Positions 51,933 to 59,642 of a stretch of DNA of 64,000 bases are shown in pieces (the stretch's first letter is position 1; each line of letters opens with the position of its first letter). Location of the stretch: positions 1-64,000 of the IMG/VR virus record IMGVR_UViG_3300025154_000083. One strand, written 5' to 3'. Source of the stretch: a virus. Both the position numbers and the translations under genes were made by a program. The notes beneath the pieces are model-generated. The model did no database searches, had not been told where the DNA came from, and was given only the letters and a program-made list of their open reading frames with translations.

Positions 51933-52214
51933 CTATGCGATATCGTTCCGATCTATCTTCCCGGCATCGGCCAAGACTTCACCAATGGCTTTCACCATGG
52001 CGTGGTGGATTTTGAGGTCCAGGCCGCTTTCTTCGCCATGCCTGTCTATGGGCACCCACACGGCCATAGAATACATTGTTCCCTGTTTTGGTGAGCCGTC
52101 GCTATTGGTTCCGCTTGTTGCGCGGCTCATGCTCATGCTTCGCCATGAAGGACGTTTGTCAAGTTCTACTTCACGCCATTCTCCGGTTTCCTTGTCTTTC
52201 ACTCTTACTCCCAT
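51933..52214 (-). CDS. hypothetical protein
   Basis: A 93-residue protein in the replication operon, 13 bases before the RecD-like gene. It has a strand part (MGVRVKDKETGEWREVELDK) and a helical end (IHHAMVKAIGEVLADAGKID). Spacing suggests translation coupling with the helicase. No family recognised. Confidence 0.5.
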   Translation of the reverse strand: MGVRVKDKETGEWREVELDKRPSWRSMSMSRATSGTNSDGSPKQGTMYSMAVWVPIDRHGEESGLDLKIHHAMVKAIGEVLADAGKIDRNDIA

Positions 52215-52259
52215 GATATGATTCCTTACTTTTTTGGGATGTTGGGTATTGAAGTAATG

Positions 52260-52697
52260 TTAAACTAAAATCACTTCAAATTTGACCATTTTTATTCTCT
52301 CTCCGCACTCTTCCATTTCTGGAAAATCAGGATACTTCTTATGCAGAAATGTGCTTCGGTTACAATCGCATTCATAGTTTCCATCAGTGAACAGATACTC
52401 GGCCGAATCAGGTGGGTAGCCATAACCAAAATCATAATCCAGGCAGTATTCCTTGTCTTCATATTCGAAAACTATTTTGGCTATAGTCTTTTTGCGAACG
52501 TCCAAACCTTCATGTTCTGCAAAGGCAATGATTGCGCCACGCTCCCTTGCAAAATCATAAAGTCTTCGCTTGAATTCTTCGCGCTCTTGCTTGGTAGAGA
52601 ACCAGAAGTCCTGACCTTTTATTCCCAAGTCTCTTTCAATGAGGTCCTCATTCATTACTTCACCCCAAACGTGGAGCAGAAATTCATATTGAGCCAT
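52260..52697 (-). CDS. hypothetical acidic protein
   Basis: ATG 52697 is preferred (AGTGGGGG upstream) over 52727. The 145-residue product contains FLLHVWGEVMNEDLIERDLG, FSTKQEREEFKRRLYDFA and YCLDYDFGYGYPPDSAEYLF. It is acidic and rich in aromatic residues, which would suit DNA mimicry or a small adaptor. No family recognised. Confidence 0.5.
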   Translation of the reverse strand: MAQYEFLLHVWGEVMNEDLIERDLGIKGQDFWFSTKQEREEFKRRLYDFARERGAIIAFAEHEGLDVRKKTIAKIVFEYEDKEYCLDYDFGYGYPPDSAEYLFTDGNYECDCNRSTFLHKKYPDFPEMEECGERIKMVKFEVILV

Positions 52698-52731
52698 AGC
52701 GAAACCCCCACTCTTAATGGAAAGCATGGTT

Positions 52732-52771
52732 GCCTTGAAGGGTGGAATCTGGAGGACCCTCCCCCCAAGGC
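52732..52771. terminator. stem-loop between replication genes
   Basis: GCCTTGAAGGGTGG faces CCCTCCCCCCAAGGC across a short loop. It is a copy of the dispersed GCCTTGAAGGG palindrome in the gap between the 52790 and 52697 genes. Confidence 0.45.
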
Positions 52772-52789
52772 TTGTGATTACACTTTTCG

Positions 52790-53932
52790 CTAAAACGGTG
52801 ACTTCTCTCCCGCTCCGCTTCCGGTTCCACCAGCAGCCCCACCCTTCTTGGCCTGGCCCGCGCTGGAATCCTTGGCGCCAGCATCCTTAACTTGGCTCGC
52901 GCTGGCCCCTCCAGCAGGCTTCATAAACTCGGGCTCTCCGGGCCTGCTTTCTGTGCCGCCAGCACCCTCGCCTGCTCCGCCATATCCTCCACCAGCGCCA
53001 CCTTCCCCGCCCATCCTGGCCGCGGTAGCTTCCGCAGCCTCTTCCGCCTCGAACGTAGTCTGAACGCTGGCATCCTTCAGGGACTCGACCGTCGGGATGA
53101 TGATCTCGTTCAGCAGCACCTCGTCAACCGGCTTCGGCATGGTGAACTTCGCGCGATAGTGCTTCTGAGGCTCGAGCCTTTTTTCCAGGGATATCTCGGT
53201 CTGGAACATGAAGAAGGGCTTGCGGCGGAGCATGACTCCCGAAATAAAACCCTTGGTGGGCTTGATGCTTACGCCGTGGAGCGTCAACCAAAATGGGATA
53301 GAGTCTTCCAGCCCGATGCAGAGGAGATTGTAGGACATGCCGCACGGAGGCTTGGTTTTCCCGTCCTCATCCCAGGCACCGAAGGGACAAACCTGCTTGG
53401 GGCGATTCCCAGGCCCCATTACGGCGCAGACCTTTGAAGGAGGAAGCGGATGGCGCGGATCGGGCTCCCAGTAGTTGTACGAGCGACAGAGCAAGTCACC
53501 GCCGTCTCCGGAAGCGAGCCATTCACTGTTCTTGCCGGTTTCGGAAATCAGGTCCTGTATGTAGGCGTTGACTTCGGGGGAGTTTTTGGAGCGGTCCTGC
53601 TGCGACCAGAAGCTACGGCCTTTGTCGGCCTTCACGATCACCACGTTCAGGGTTTCCACCTCTTCGCCGGTAAGGTTGCAAAGAAAGTTTCCTTCCGTGC
53701 CTGTCTTGCTGGTCGGCTGGATGACCCGGTATCGCGGGATTACCAGATCGGATGAATCGAAGGCCTCCCATCCGGTGTAGCCCTGGAGGCTTTCCGGGAT
53801 GGCTATGGTGCCGGCGTGGGAGTGGACGGCGGGGACTTGTGCCTGAGACTGCACTTGGGACTGGTCTTTGTCGGACATGATGTTTTCCTTTCCATGTTTA
53901 CGCTGTTCTCTGAGTTTTGCAAAATCAACCAT
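52790..53932 (-). CDS. putative single-stranded DNA-binding protein
   Basis: A 380-residue protein from ATG 53932 (AAAGGACCGC upstream); ATG 53878 also has a good site and would give 362 residues. The core IPRYRVIQPTSKTGTEGNFL, NLTGEEVETLNVVIVKADKG, then CPFGAW and IPFWLTLHG is the pattern of phage ssDNA-binding proteins of the gp2.5-like kind. The C-terminal 90 residues are a Gly-Ala-Ser linker ending EKSPF, with the final aromatic residue usual for SSB tails. It would protect template strands. Confidence 0.6.
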   Translation of the reverse strand: MVDFAKLREQRKHGKENIMSDKDQSQVQSQAQVPAVHSHAGTIAIPESLQGYTGWEAFDSSDLVIPRYRVIQPTSKTGTEGNFLCNLTGEEVETLNVVIVKADKGRSFWSQQDRSKNSPEVNAYIQDLISETGKNSEWLASGDGGDLLCRSYNYWEPDPRHPLPPSKVCAVMGPGNRPKQVCPFGAWDEDGKTKPPCGMSYNLLCIGLEDSIPFWLTLHGVSIKPTKGFISGVMLRRKPFFMFQTEISLEKRLEPQKHYRAKFTMPKPVDEVLLNEIIIPTVESLKDASVQTTFEAEEAAEATAARMGGEGGAGGGYGGAGEGAGGTESRPGEPEFMKPAGGASASQVKDAGAKDSSAGQAKKGGAAGGTGSGAGEKSPF

Positions 53933-53957
53933 AGCGCGGTCCTTTCAAAAAGATCGT

Positions 53958-54677
53958 TCAATCCACGATCCAGGGCTCCACCCTCCTGAAAAGCCCGGTC
54001 AGTAGATCGACATCCCACTTATTGTAAAGAAGGATATCTTCATACATTCCCTCAAGGTATGCCGGGTAAACCTTGCTCCCATCCCACCCAGTCGGTTTTG
54101 CTCCCACCCCGAAGTAGGCGCACCAGTATTCCATTTTCTTTAAGATGGGCTTGTTTGAAAAGGGAGTTTTCATTCCCAGGGAAAGCTCGACATCAACATG
54201 CGCCTTGTTTTCGAGGCGAGTGTCCACGAGCTTTTGGTACATGGACGGCTTGACTGCCGCGACGTCGAGCATCATGGAGCGCCGGTGCATGACCTGGCAA
54301 TCAAACGTTTTGCCATTGTAGGAAACAAGCGTGATCCCAGATTGCATAGCCTCGCGCATCCAGTCCCACGCCGCAATGAGGAGCTTCTTTTCTTCTTCCT
54401 CGTTCGTGGCAAAAAGCTCCAGGTACTCCTCGCTCTTCGAATCATACCCCACGAAAGAGCAGGGCCGGCAGAACTCGGGCTTGACCCCCAGGTCCTTCTT
54501 GGACTTCTCCCTGAACTTGTCGCGCTCGGCGTTGATCTTTTTTTGCGCAGCATCGGGTCCCCAATTGGCGGGGATGGCCACCTCTGCCGGGTCGAACACG
54601 GGGAGACATTCCTCGGGGATGTTATCCGCTGGAATCGTTTCCGCATCAAAACTGCGAATGTGCATGAGGTCTGACAT
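53958..54677 (-). CDS. DEDD-type 3'-5' exonuclease
   Basis: ATG 54677 follows AAAGGAGAATAATC. The 239-residue product shows Exo I at SFDAETIPA, Exo II at LVSYNGKTFDCQVMHRR and Exo III at YNKWDVDLL (Y-x-x-x-D type). This is the PolB-like predicted 3'-5' exonuclease family used for proofreading or DNA processing. It is between the SSB-like gene and a membrane-anchored protein in the replication operon. Confidence 0.7.
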   Translation of the reverse strand: MSDLMHIRSFDAETIPADNIPEECLPVFDPAEVAIPANWGPDAAQKKINAERDKFREKSKKDLGVKPEFCRPCSFVGYDSKSEEYLELFATNEEEEKKLLIAAWDWMREAMQSGITLVSYNGKTFDCQVMHRRSMMLDVAAVKPSMYQKLVDTRLENKAHVDVELSLGMKTPFSNKPILKKMEYWCAYFGVGAKPTGWDGSKVYPAYLEGMYEDILLYNKWDVDLLTGLFRRVEPWIVD

Positions 54678-54682
54678 TTTGA

Positions 54683-55060
54683 TTATTCTCCTTTCTCGGA
54701 ATTCTTTTTCGTACCATCTTTCTCGCGCTCCAGCACGGCCCATCCCTGCTTTTCAAAAGTCAAAACATACCCGTCCAGGACGGTGATGATTTTATGCGGA
54801 TCAAGCTGAAATGTGATCTTCTTGTCTTCTCCGCCTGTCGCGCCCATCGCCGTGAAGCACGCACCAAAACCGGCACCGTATGCTTCATGTCGAGATGACT
54901 CCATGGCTGCGGCATGTTTTGACGTGAGGGTGGAAAGTTCCTCCTCGTGGTCCGCCATGATCATCCATGTGGAGAGACTCATCGACACAAAGAATGACAA
55001 CGCTGAAATCCAAAGCAAGTAAATCGGAACTGGACTCATGAAAAGCGTTTTTACTTTCAT
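54683..55060 (-). CDS. membrane-anchored hypothetical protein
   Basis: AAAGGAGAG precedes the ATG. The 125-residue product has one N-terminal membrane helix (IYLLWISALSFFVSMSLSTW), then a short coiled coil and a soluble domain (KKITFQLDPHKIITVLDGYV). It may tie replication proteins to the membrane; this is a guess from position only. Confidence 0.5.
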   Translation of the reverse strand: MKVKTLFMSPVPIYLLWISALSFFVSMSLSTWMIMADHEEELSTLTSKHAAAMESSRHEAYGAGFGACFTAMGATGGEDKKITFQLDPHKIITVLDGYVLTFEKQGWAVLEREKDGTKKNSEKGE

Positions 55061-55065
55061 TGCGG

Positions 55066-56901
55066 CTACTCTCCTTTCTCGGAATCAGCAGTCTTCCGGC
55101 TCAACCTCGGGGGAAGCTCGGAGCCTTGAAGGGAAGGGGGTGTTTTCTTGTCCGTTGAACCCAGAAAAGCAGGGGACGACAGATCATTATCAGACGAAGT
55201 TTTCAGCGATGCGGCAACCATTTCTTCGCTGAATGGATCGCTGGCCCCCTCTTCCCATCCGCCTTCTTCCTCGTCAGTCTTTCCATTCCCGGCCCCACCT
55301 TCCTCCCCGCCCTTCTTTTTGCTTCCACCCTTCCCCCGCTTCTTACGCTTATCCTCCAGCGCCTCCGGCTTTTCCGGCCTTCCCTCGACCGGCACGCCAT
55401 TCACGGCGACCACTTCCCCCTCCACCAAGTGCCATCCGTTCTCTTCCGGCTGCTCGGCGACCTTCGTCACAATGATATGTGCCCCGATCTTCGCGGCCCA
55501 CTCCCGGAGCACTCGCTGGCTATCCAGGTCCAGCTCGGCCCACGCCTTGTCGATGGTCAGCAATCCAATGTCAGGGTGGGACGCCATGCACACGGCGCAA
55601 CCCACGTGGATCTGCTCGGCGCCGGATGCCAGGGAGAGAGGATGACCATTGTACGTGACGACACCCTCGTCAAAGCCCAGCCCGAGAACCGGCATGCCGG
55701 CGGCCTCGATCAGCTCACCCTTGTAGTTTTTGAGTGCTGCCATGCGGTCGGTGTAGGATTGCGAAACGGCGCGCTGCGTTTCGAGGGAGGTCGTCGACGC
55801 TTTCCATGAAGTAATGGCGTTGAAGGTCTTGTTGGTGGCGTCGGCCGTGGATATGCGGGTGTCGACGTCCTGGAAGAGTGGAGTGAGGTCTTCGAGGGTG
55901 GTGAGGTGCTGTTCCATGGCCGCATGCTCATTTAGCATATTGGTAACTTCGATACGATGCGCTTCTTGTTCTGTTTTCATGACATCCAACGCTCGTTGTA
56001 GATCTGCAATTTGCTCTGCGATGTCTTGCATACTAAATTCACGCTCATTAATTCTGCGTTCTTGCGCTATAATCAATGTCTGGTAGTCTCTGGCCTTCTT
56101 CCGCTCATCGTCCTGCGCCGTCCTCCTCTCTTCCAGCGCCTTCCGCTCTTCAAACAAATCCTTGACCTTGACCTCCTCGACGCTCTCCCACCCTTCAGGC
56201 GGCGTAAAGCTGGCCTTCACCCCTTCAAGGCGCTTCACTTCGGCATTCACTTCCTTCCTGAGCTCGAAGAGCTTCTTGTGTGCCCGGTCGAAGGCTCCCA
56301 CGGAATCACGCAGGTGCTCGGCCTTGACGCCGGTAAATCCGGATCGCTTCATGAATTCATCGGGATCCGGGCGAAAGGTGATGAGGCGCTGGAGGGTCTC
56401 TATCTTCTCGGACTCACTCAGGCGGTTGAAGGCGATGGGGTCCTGGACGTTCTCACCGAGCCTTGAGGAGAGGAACTCCTGCGGCGACGGAGCGATGAAG
56501 CCGCCCTTGCCGATAATGGAAAGCGTGGTGGTATATCCTCCGGATGGAGATCCGTCTTTCCCTTCCTTGCGATTGATCACGCGCTTCACCAGATAATCCC
56601 CGAAGTCGATCAACCCCTCGGCCCGGTCGGTGCCGTCCCGGATGATGTCAGCGGAGATGTGTTTCTCGCCAAGCAGCATTCCCCACAGGCACTCGAGGAG
56701 GGAGCTTTTGCCTTGGCGGTTTTTGCCCGTGAGCAAGACTATGGGGTCGGAGGGATCGGGGCGGATGTCCACGACCTTGAGCTTCTTGAAGTTCTCGGCG
56801 TAGATCTGGACTACGCGGAGAGGGGTGGGGAGGGGCGCGGTGGTGGTGGTTGAAGCAGGATTGTCTTTCATTTCTTCATTGTCTTGTGTCTTATTTGGCA
56901 T
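55066..56901 (-). CDS. SMC/RecF/Rad50-like ATPase
   Basis: ATG 56901 has AAAGGA ten bases upstream; the longer frame to 57021 overlaps another gene. The 611-residue protein has Walker A GKNRQGKSSL near residues 57-66, a central coiled coil (about 200-360), then LASGAEQIHVGCAVCMASHP (signature-like) and LLTIDKAWAELD (Walker B and D-loop). The C-terminal 110 residues are a charged linker with a SLQGSELPP peptide from the dispersed repeat. It likely works with the nearby exonuclease in recombination or repair. Confidence 0.75.
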   Translation of the reverse strand: MPNKTQDNEEMKDNPASTTTTAPLPTPLRVVQIYAENFKKLKVVDIRPDPSDPIVLLTGKNRQGKSSLLECLWGMLLGEKHISADIIRDGTDRAEGLIDFGDYLVKRVINRKEGKDGSPSGGYTTTLSIIGKGGFIAPSPQEFLSSRLGENVQDPIAFNRLSESEKIETLQRLITFRPDPDEFMKRSGFTGVKAEHLRDSVGAFDRAHKKLFELRKEVNAEVKRLEGVKASFTPPEGWESVEEVKVKDLFEERKALEERRTAQDDERKKARDYQTLIIAQERRINEREFSMQDIAEQIADLQRALDVMKTEQEAHRIEVTNMLNEHAAMEQHLTTLEDLTPLFQDVDTRISTADATNKTFNAITSWKASTTSLETQRAVSQSYTDRMAALKNYKGELIEAAGMPVLGLGFDEGVVTYNGHPLSLASGAEQIHVGCAVCMASHPDIGLLTIDKAWAELDLDSQRVLREWAAKIGAHIIVTKVAEQPEENGWHLVEGEVVAVNGVPVEGRPEKPEALEDKRKKRGKGGSKKKGGEEGGAGNGKTDEEEGGWEEGASDPFSEEMVAASLKTSSDNDLSSPAFLGSTDKKTPPSLQGSELPPRLSRKTADSEKGE

Positions 56902-57136
56902 TTTCGGTTTTCCTTTCTTCAAGTCGCGTCTTGATGAATCCGTAGACCTTGGAAGACATGAGCCGCTCCAGCCTGGAGATGATGGCATACTCCGTGCGGC
57001 CATGCTTTCCCACTGCATCATCCAGAAAGGCGAGGAAGGCGACGGTCAATTCCATGTCTTCCTTGTCGGTCCATGGCTGGCCTTTCTTAATGGAACGTGT
57101 TGAAGGTTTGATGTCGTAGTCGTCCGCATCCATCAT
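56891..57136 (-). CDS. small hypothetical protein
   Basis: An 81-residue protein from ATG 57136, overlapping the start of the ATPase gene by 11 bases and the end of the pentapeptide gene by four. It is helical (WTDKEDMELTVAFLAFLDDA, AIISRLERLMSSKVYGFIKT). The overlaps point to tight translation coupling in one operon. No family recognised. Confidence 0.5.
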   Translation of the reverse strand: MMDADDYDIKPSTRSIKKGQPWTDKEDMELTVAFLAFLDDAVGKHGRTEYAIISRLERLMSSKVYGFIKTRLEERKTENAK

Positions 57137-57882
57137 GACCCTTGCCCTTCTCTCCACAAAACAGGCACCGTATCAGGGTTGGGACATCGAAACGACCACC
57201 ACCAGATTTCTCTGCGCTCCAAAACAAGACAATAGCCACCAGACAAGAAAGGACACATGAAAATCAACGCTCGATTCTCGCTTGATATTTTGTACATACC
57301 AAAGCGATTTCTAGCTGATTCAATGCCATTAGTCTTCCACTCCCGAAAGACCATGGGAGCCAAGTCTATCGCATCGGATAGGTCTGAAAGACACATTAAG
57401 TCGCCTATTTTTGCCCCGTTGAGGGATGCCCCGTCGAGGGATGCCCCGTCGAGGAATGCCCCGTTGAGGGATGCCCCGTTGAGGGATGCCCCGTTGAGGG
57501 ATGCCCTGTTGAGGAATGCCCCGTTGAGGAATGCCCCGTTGAGGGATGCCCTGTTGAGGGATGCCCCGACGAGGGATGCCCCGACGAGGGATGCCCCGTT
57601 GAGGGATGCCCCGACGAGGGATGCCCCGACGAGGCATCCCCCGACGAGGGATGCCCTGTTGAGGGATGCCCTGTTGAGGGATGCCCCGTTGAGGAATGCC
57701 CCGTTGAGGGATGCCCCGTCGAGGAATGCCCCGTTGAGGGATGCCCTGTTGAGATTGACTTTTAATCTTACAGCCAGTTCAAGCGCGGCTTTTAAGGCAT
57801 AACGCTCATTGCTTACATCTACTTCTGTCTCGAAAAGCACGGAAGCATCAAACCAAGATTTGATCTGTGTCAATACCTTCAT
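57133..57882 (-). CDS. pentapeptide-repeat protein
   Basis: AGGAG precedes ATG 57882. In the 249-residue product, residues about 43-160 are A-[ST]-L-[NDV]-G/R type pentapeptides (ASLNGAFLNGASL), which fold as a square beta-helix. A C-terminal domain (GIESARNRFGMYKIS, YCLVLERREIWWW) follows. Some such proteins mimic DNA and guard gyrase; that role is possible but not shown. The repeats are nearly identical at DNA level. Confidence 0.75.
   Translation of the reverse strand: MKVLTQIKSWFDASVLFETEVDVSNERYALKAALELAVRLKVNLNRASLNGAFLDGASLNGAFLNGASLNRASLNRASLVGGCLVGASLVGASLNGASLVGASLVGASLNRASLNGAFLNGAFLNRASLNGASLNGASLNGAFLDGASLDGASLNGAKIGDLMCLSDLSDAIDLAPMVFREWKTNGIESARNRFGMYKISSENRALIFMCPFLSGGYCLVLERREIWWWSFRCPNPDTVPVLWREGQGS
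57416..57745 (-). repeat. 22 tandem 15-bp units of the pentapeptide gene
   Basis: Units CCGTTGAGGGATGCC vary only at a few bases (CCGTCG, CCGACG, CTGTTG, GAGGAATGCC). Such DNA-level identity shows recent unit duplication, since protein-level selection alone would allow many synonymous changes. Confidence 0.9.
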
Positions 57883-57897
57883 TGAGCATTCTCCTCT

Positions 57898-58164
57898 TTA
57901 TTGCCAATCATCATCTTCGTTATTGTCGTTGTTTCCATCCCTTCCGTTCCCGCCCTTCCACTTCCCCTTATCCTCATCCAACTCCCCATGCCTCTCCCGG
58001 TAGGCAAGCTCCGTCTGGATGGCCTTGATGGCGCGGTCGTTGCCGTTGGCCGGGTCGCAGAACCACGATTGCTCCAGGAGCCACTCGAGGTAGCTACGCG
58101 GGATGTCCTCGACGGGCTTGCCCTTGTGGGCTTTGAAGGGGCAGGTCCAGAGTGATTGTGCCAT
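57898..58164 (-). CDS. DUF3820-like protein
   Basis: AAAGGAGGAG precedes the ATG. The 88-residue product has CPFKAHKGKPVEDIPRSYLE, WLLEQSW, the signature of DUF3820, also found at the C-terminus of exodeoxyribonuclease X-like proteins. The last 30 residues are Asp, Asn and Gly rich. In this operon it could assist the DEDD exonuclease. Confidence 0.65.
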   Translation of the reverse strand: MAQSLWTCPFKAHKGKPVEDIPRSYLEWLLEQSWFCDPANGNDRAIKAIQTELAYRERHGELDEDKGKWKGGNGRDGNNDNNEDDDWQ

Positions 58165-58236
58165 GGTGATAAGCTCCTCCTTTCATAAGATTGTATTTTT
58201 TCGTGTTTCGCAGAATTGCAATTCCAATGCTTCGCG

Positions 58237-58569
58237 CTACTCCTCCAACTCCACCCGCAACCTCACCCTTGCCCGCGCCTCGCCGTTCCGAACGCTCAGC
58301 CGGTTTAGCTTGCGTTTGAGCTCGTGGTAGATCTCCATGCCGAAGAGATCAGCGAAGGAGTCTTCGTGGAGGGCTACGAAGTCTTCTGTAGGGTCGGGCT
58401 GATTGTCCGGATGACGCATCGGGTCGTATTTTGCCCCATAGCCAGCAACACTCTTCGCGGCATTCTCCCTTCCAAGGTGGACGAGGTTGCCGTGGAGGGT
58501 GGCGATTATGGTGATGGGGTCGGGGGTGAGGCGTGGCGGTGGCATTATGCTCGTCTTAATGGGTGGCAT
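58237..58569 (-). CDS. hypothetical protein
   Basis: AAGGAGTCAAGCC precedes ATG 58569. The 110-residue product has a helix ITIIATLHGNLVHLGRENAA and a second charged helix near the end (IYHELKRKLNRLSVRNGEAR). No family recognised; part of the replication operon. Confidence 0.45.
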   Translation of the reverse strand: MPPIKTSIMPPPRLTPDPITIIATLHGNLVHLGRENAAKSVAGYGAKYDPMRHPDNQPDPTEDFVALHEDSFADLFGMEIYHELKRKLNRLSVRNGEARARVRLRVELEE

Positions 58570-58705
58570 GGCTTGACTCCTTCTTTTTTAGACTTAAAAT
58601 CCAATTCCACAAAAATTCATTAACTTTTCCCTCTGACTTTCCCCTCCATTTTCAAACAATCCACAAACCCGCATGGCTACAACTTGAAAACGACTTCATG
58701 ACATC

Positions 58706-59278
58706 TCACTCCTTGAACTTTGCCAGCTTTCCGGCGGCGTGAAAGATCTCATGGCAGTCAGAGCACAAAACCACCAAGTCGGTGAGTAACTCATGAAAAA
58801 TCCGCTCATAGGTTCGGTGATGAACATTCAAACCCTTCCCGCCCGCTAGATTTTGAGCGTTGCAGACTTGGCATCGATACTCGGCCTCCTCGAGCTTTGC
58901 GCCTCTTACCGCGGACCACTCGGGGGACATGAGGTATTCATGGTAGATTTGGCGTCTGGTCTTGGGCGGAGGAGGCTGCGACAAAGACTGCGGGGCGGAT
59001 TGAGAAATAATAATTTTGTTCCTTGCCCCCAAAATTACGTATTGAGACCAGCCGAATAACGTACCAACAAGATCTTCCCACTGGCCTTCGGTTATCTCTG
59101 ATTCATTAATATAATGTGTTATCTCATTGAGATTATTGTCGATAACAGAAATCCACGCATCTCTTTCCCTGGATCTTTTATTTTCTTCCAGACATTTTAT
59201 GAAATCATAATCGTCATGGACCTTCTTTTCGTGTGGACTTTCTTCCCTGCCCATTTGAATCAATTCATCAAGCGTCAT
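58706..59278 (-). CDS. HNH endonuclease-domain protein
   Basis: AAAAGGAG precedes ATG 59278. The 190-residue product has a helical N-terminal half and an HNH motif near the end: RCQVCNAQN, LNVHHRTYERIFHELLTDLV, VLCSDCHEIFH. It is the first gene of the long leftward operon. Many phages carry such proteins near terminase or replication genes; the role here is not clear. Confidence 0.7.
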   Translation of the reverse strand: MTLDELIQMGREESPHEKKVHDDYDFIKCLEENKRSRERDAWISVIDNNLNEITHYINESEITEGQWEDLVGTLFGWSQYVILGARNKIIISQSAPQSLSQPPPPKTRRQIYHEYLMSPEWSAVRGAKLEEAEYRCQVCNAQNLAGGKGLNVHHRTYERIFHELLTDLVVLCSDCHEIFHAAGKLAKFKE

Positions 59279-59389
59279 CCCGATTTCTCCTTTTCTCTAA
59301 AAAGTTTCTTCATTGAAACATGGCTCAAAAGAGAATGCAAGGAAATTTTCACATGGGCAACAAAAAAATAATTCCCAATGAGAAATGAT

Positions 59390-59417
59390 TTGACAAGCTG
59401 GTTGAAGTCGCTAGAAT
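59390..59417 (+). promoter_or_regulatory. rightward sigma70 promoter of the primase operon
   Basis: TTGACA (59390-59395) and TAGAAT (59412-59417) with a 16-base spacer, 22 bases before the HTH gene. It faces the start of the leftward operon, so this gap is a divergent control region that the HTH protein may bind. Confidence 0.65.
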
Positions 59418-59438
59418 TGCGATGGAGGTTAAAATATC

Positions 59439-59624
59439 ATGCCAAAAGTCCCAATGAAGATGATTCCAAAGAAAACCATACGAGCGGCAGTAACGAAGGC
59501 CGGGAGTCTCGTGGCCCTGGCTGCCGTACTGGGTAAGAATCGCAGATCTATCTATGTTTATCTGGCAAAAAGGAAAGCTCCTGTTTCGGTTATAGAGCAA
59601 ATTAACGCATTTCTTGGCCGCTAA
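59439..59624 (+). CDS. small Cro-like HTH regulator
   Basis: GGAGGT precedes ATG 59439. The 61-residue product is one helix-turn-helix domain (AAVTKAGSLVALAAVLGKNR, RSIYVYLAKRKAPVSVIEQI). It is 18 bases before the primase gene and beside divergent promoters, so it probably controls replication timing. Confidence 0.65.
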   Translation: MPKVPMKMIPKKTIRAAVTKAGSLVALAAVLGKNRRSIYVYLAKRKAPVSVIEQINAFLGR

Positions 59625-59642
59625 GCACGGGAGCATTCCATT

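Noticed and set aside
57257-57802. Plus-strand frame with RDAP repeats opposite the pentapeptide gene
   Set aside because: It is open only because the 15-bp unit is a multiple of three; the minus frame has the pentapeptide pattern and a good ribosome binding site.
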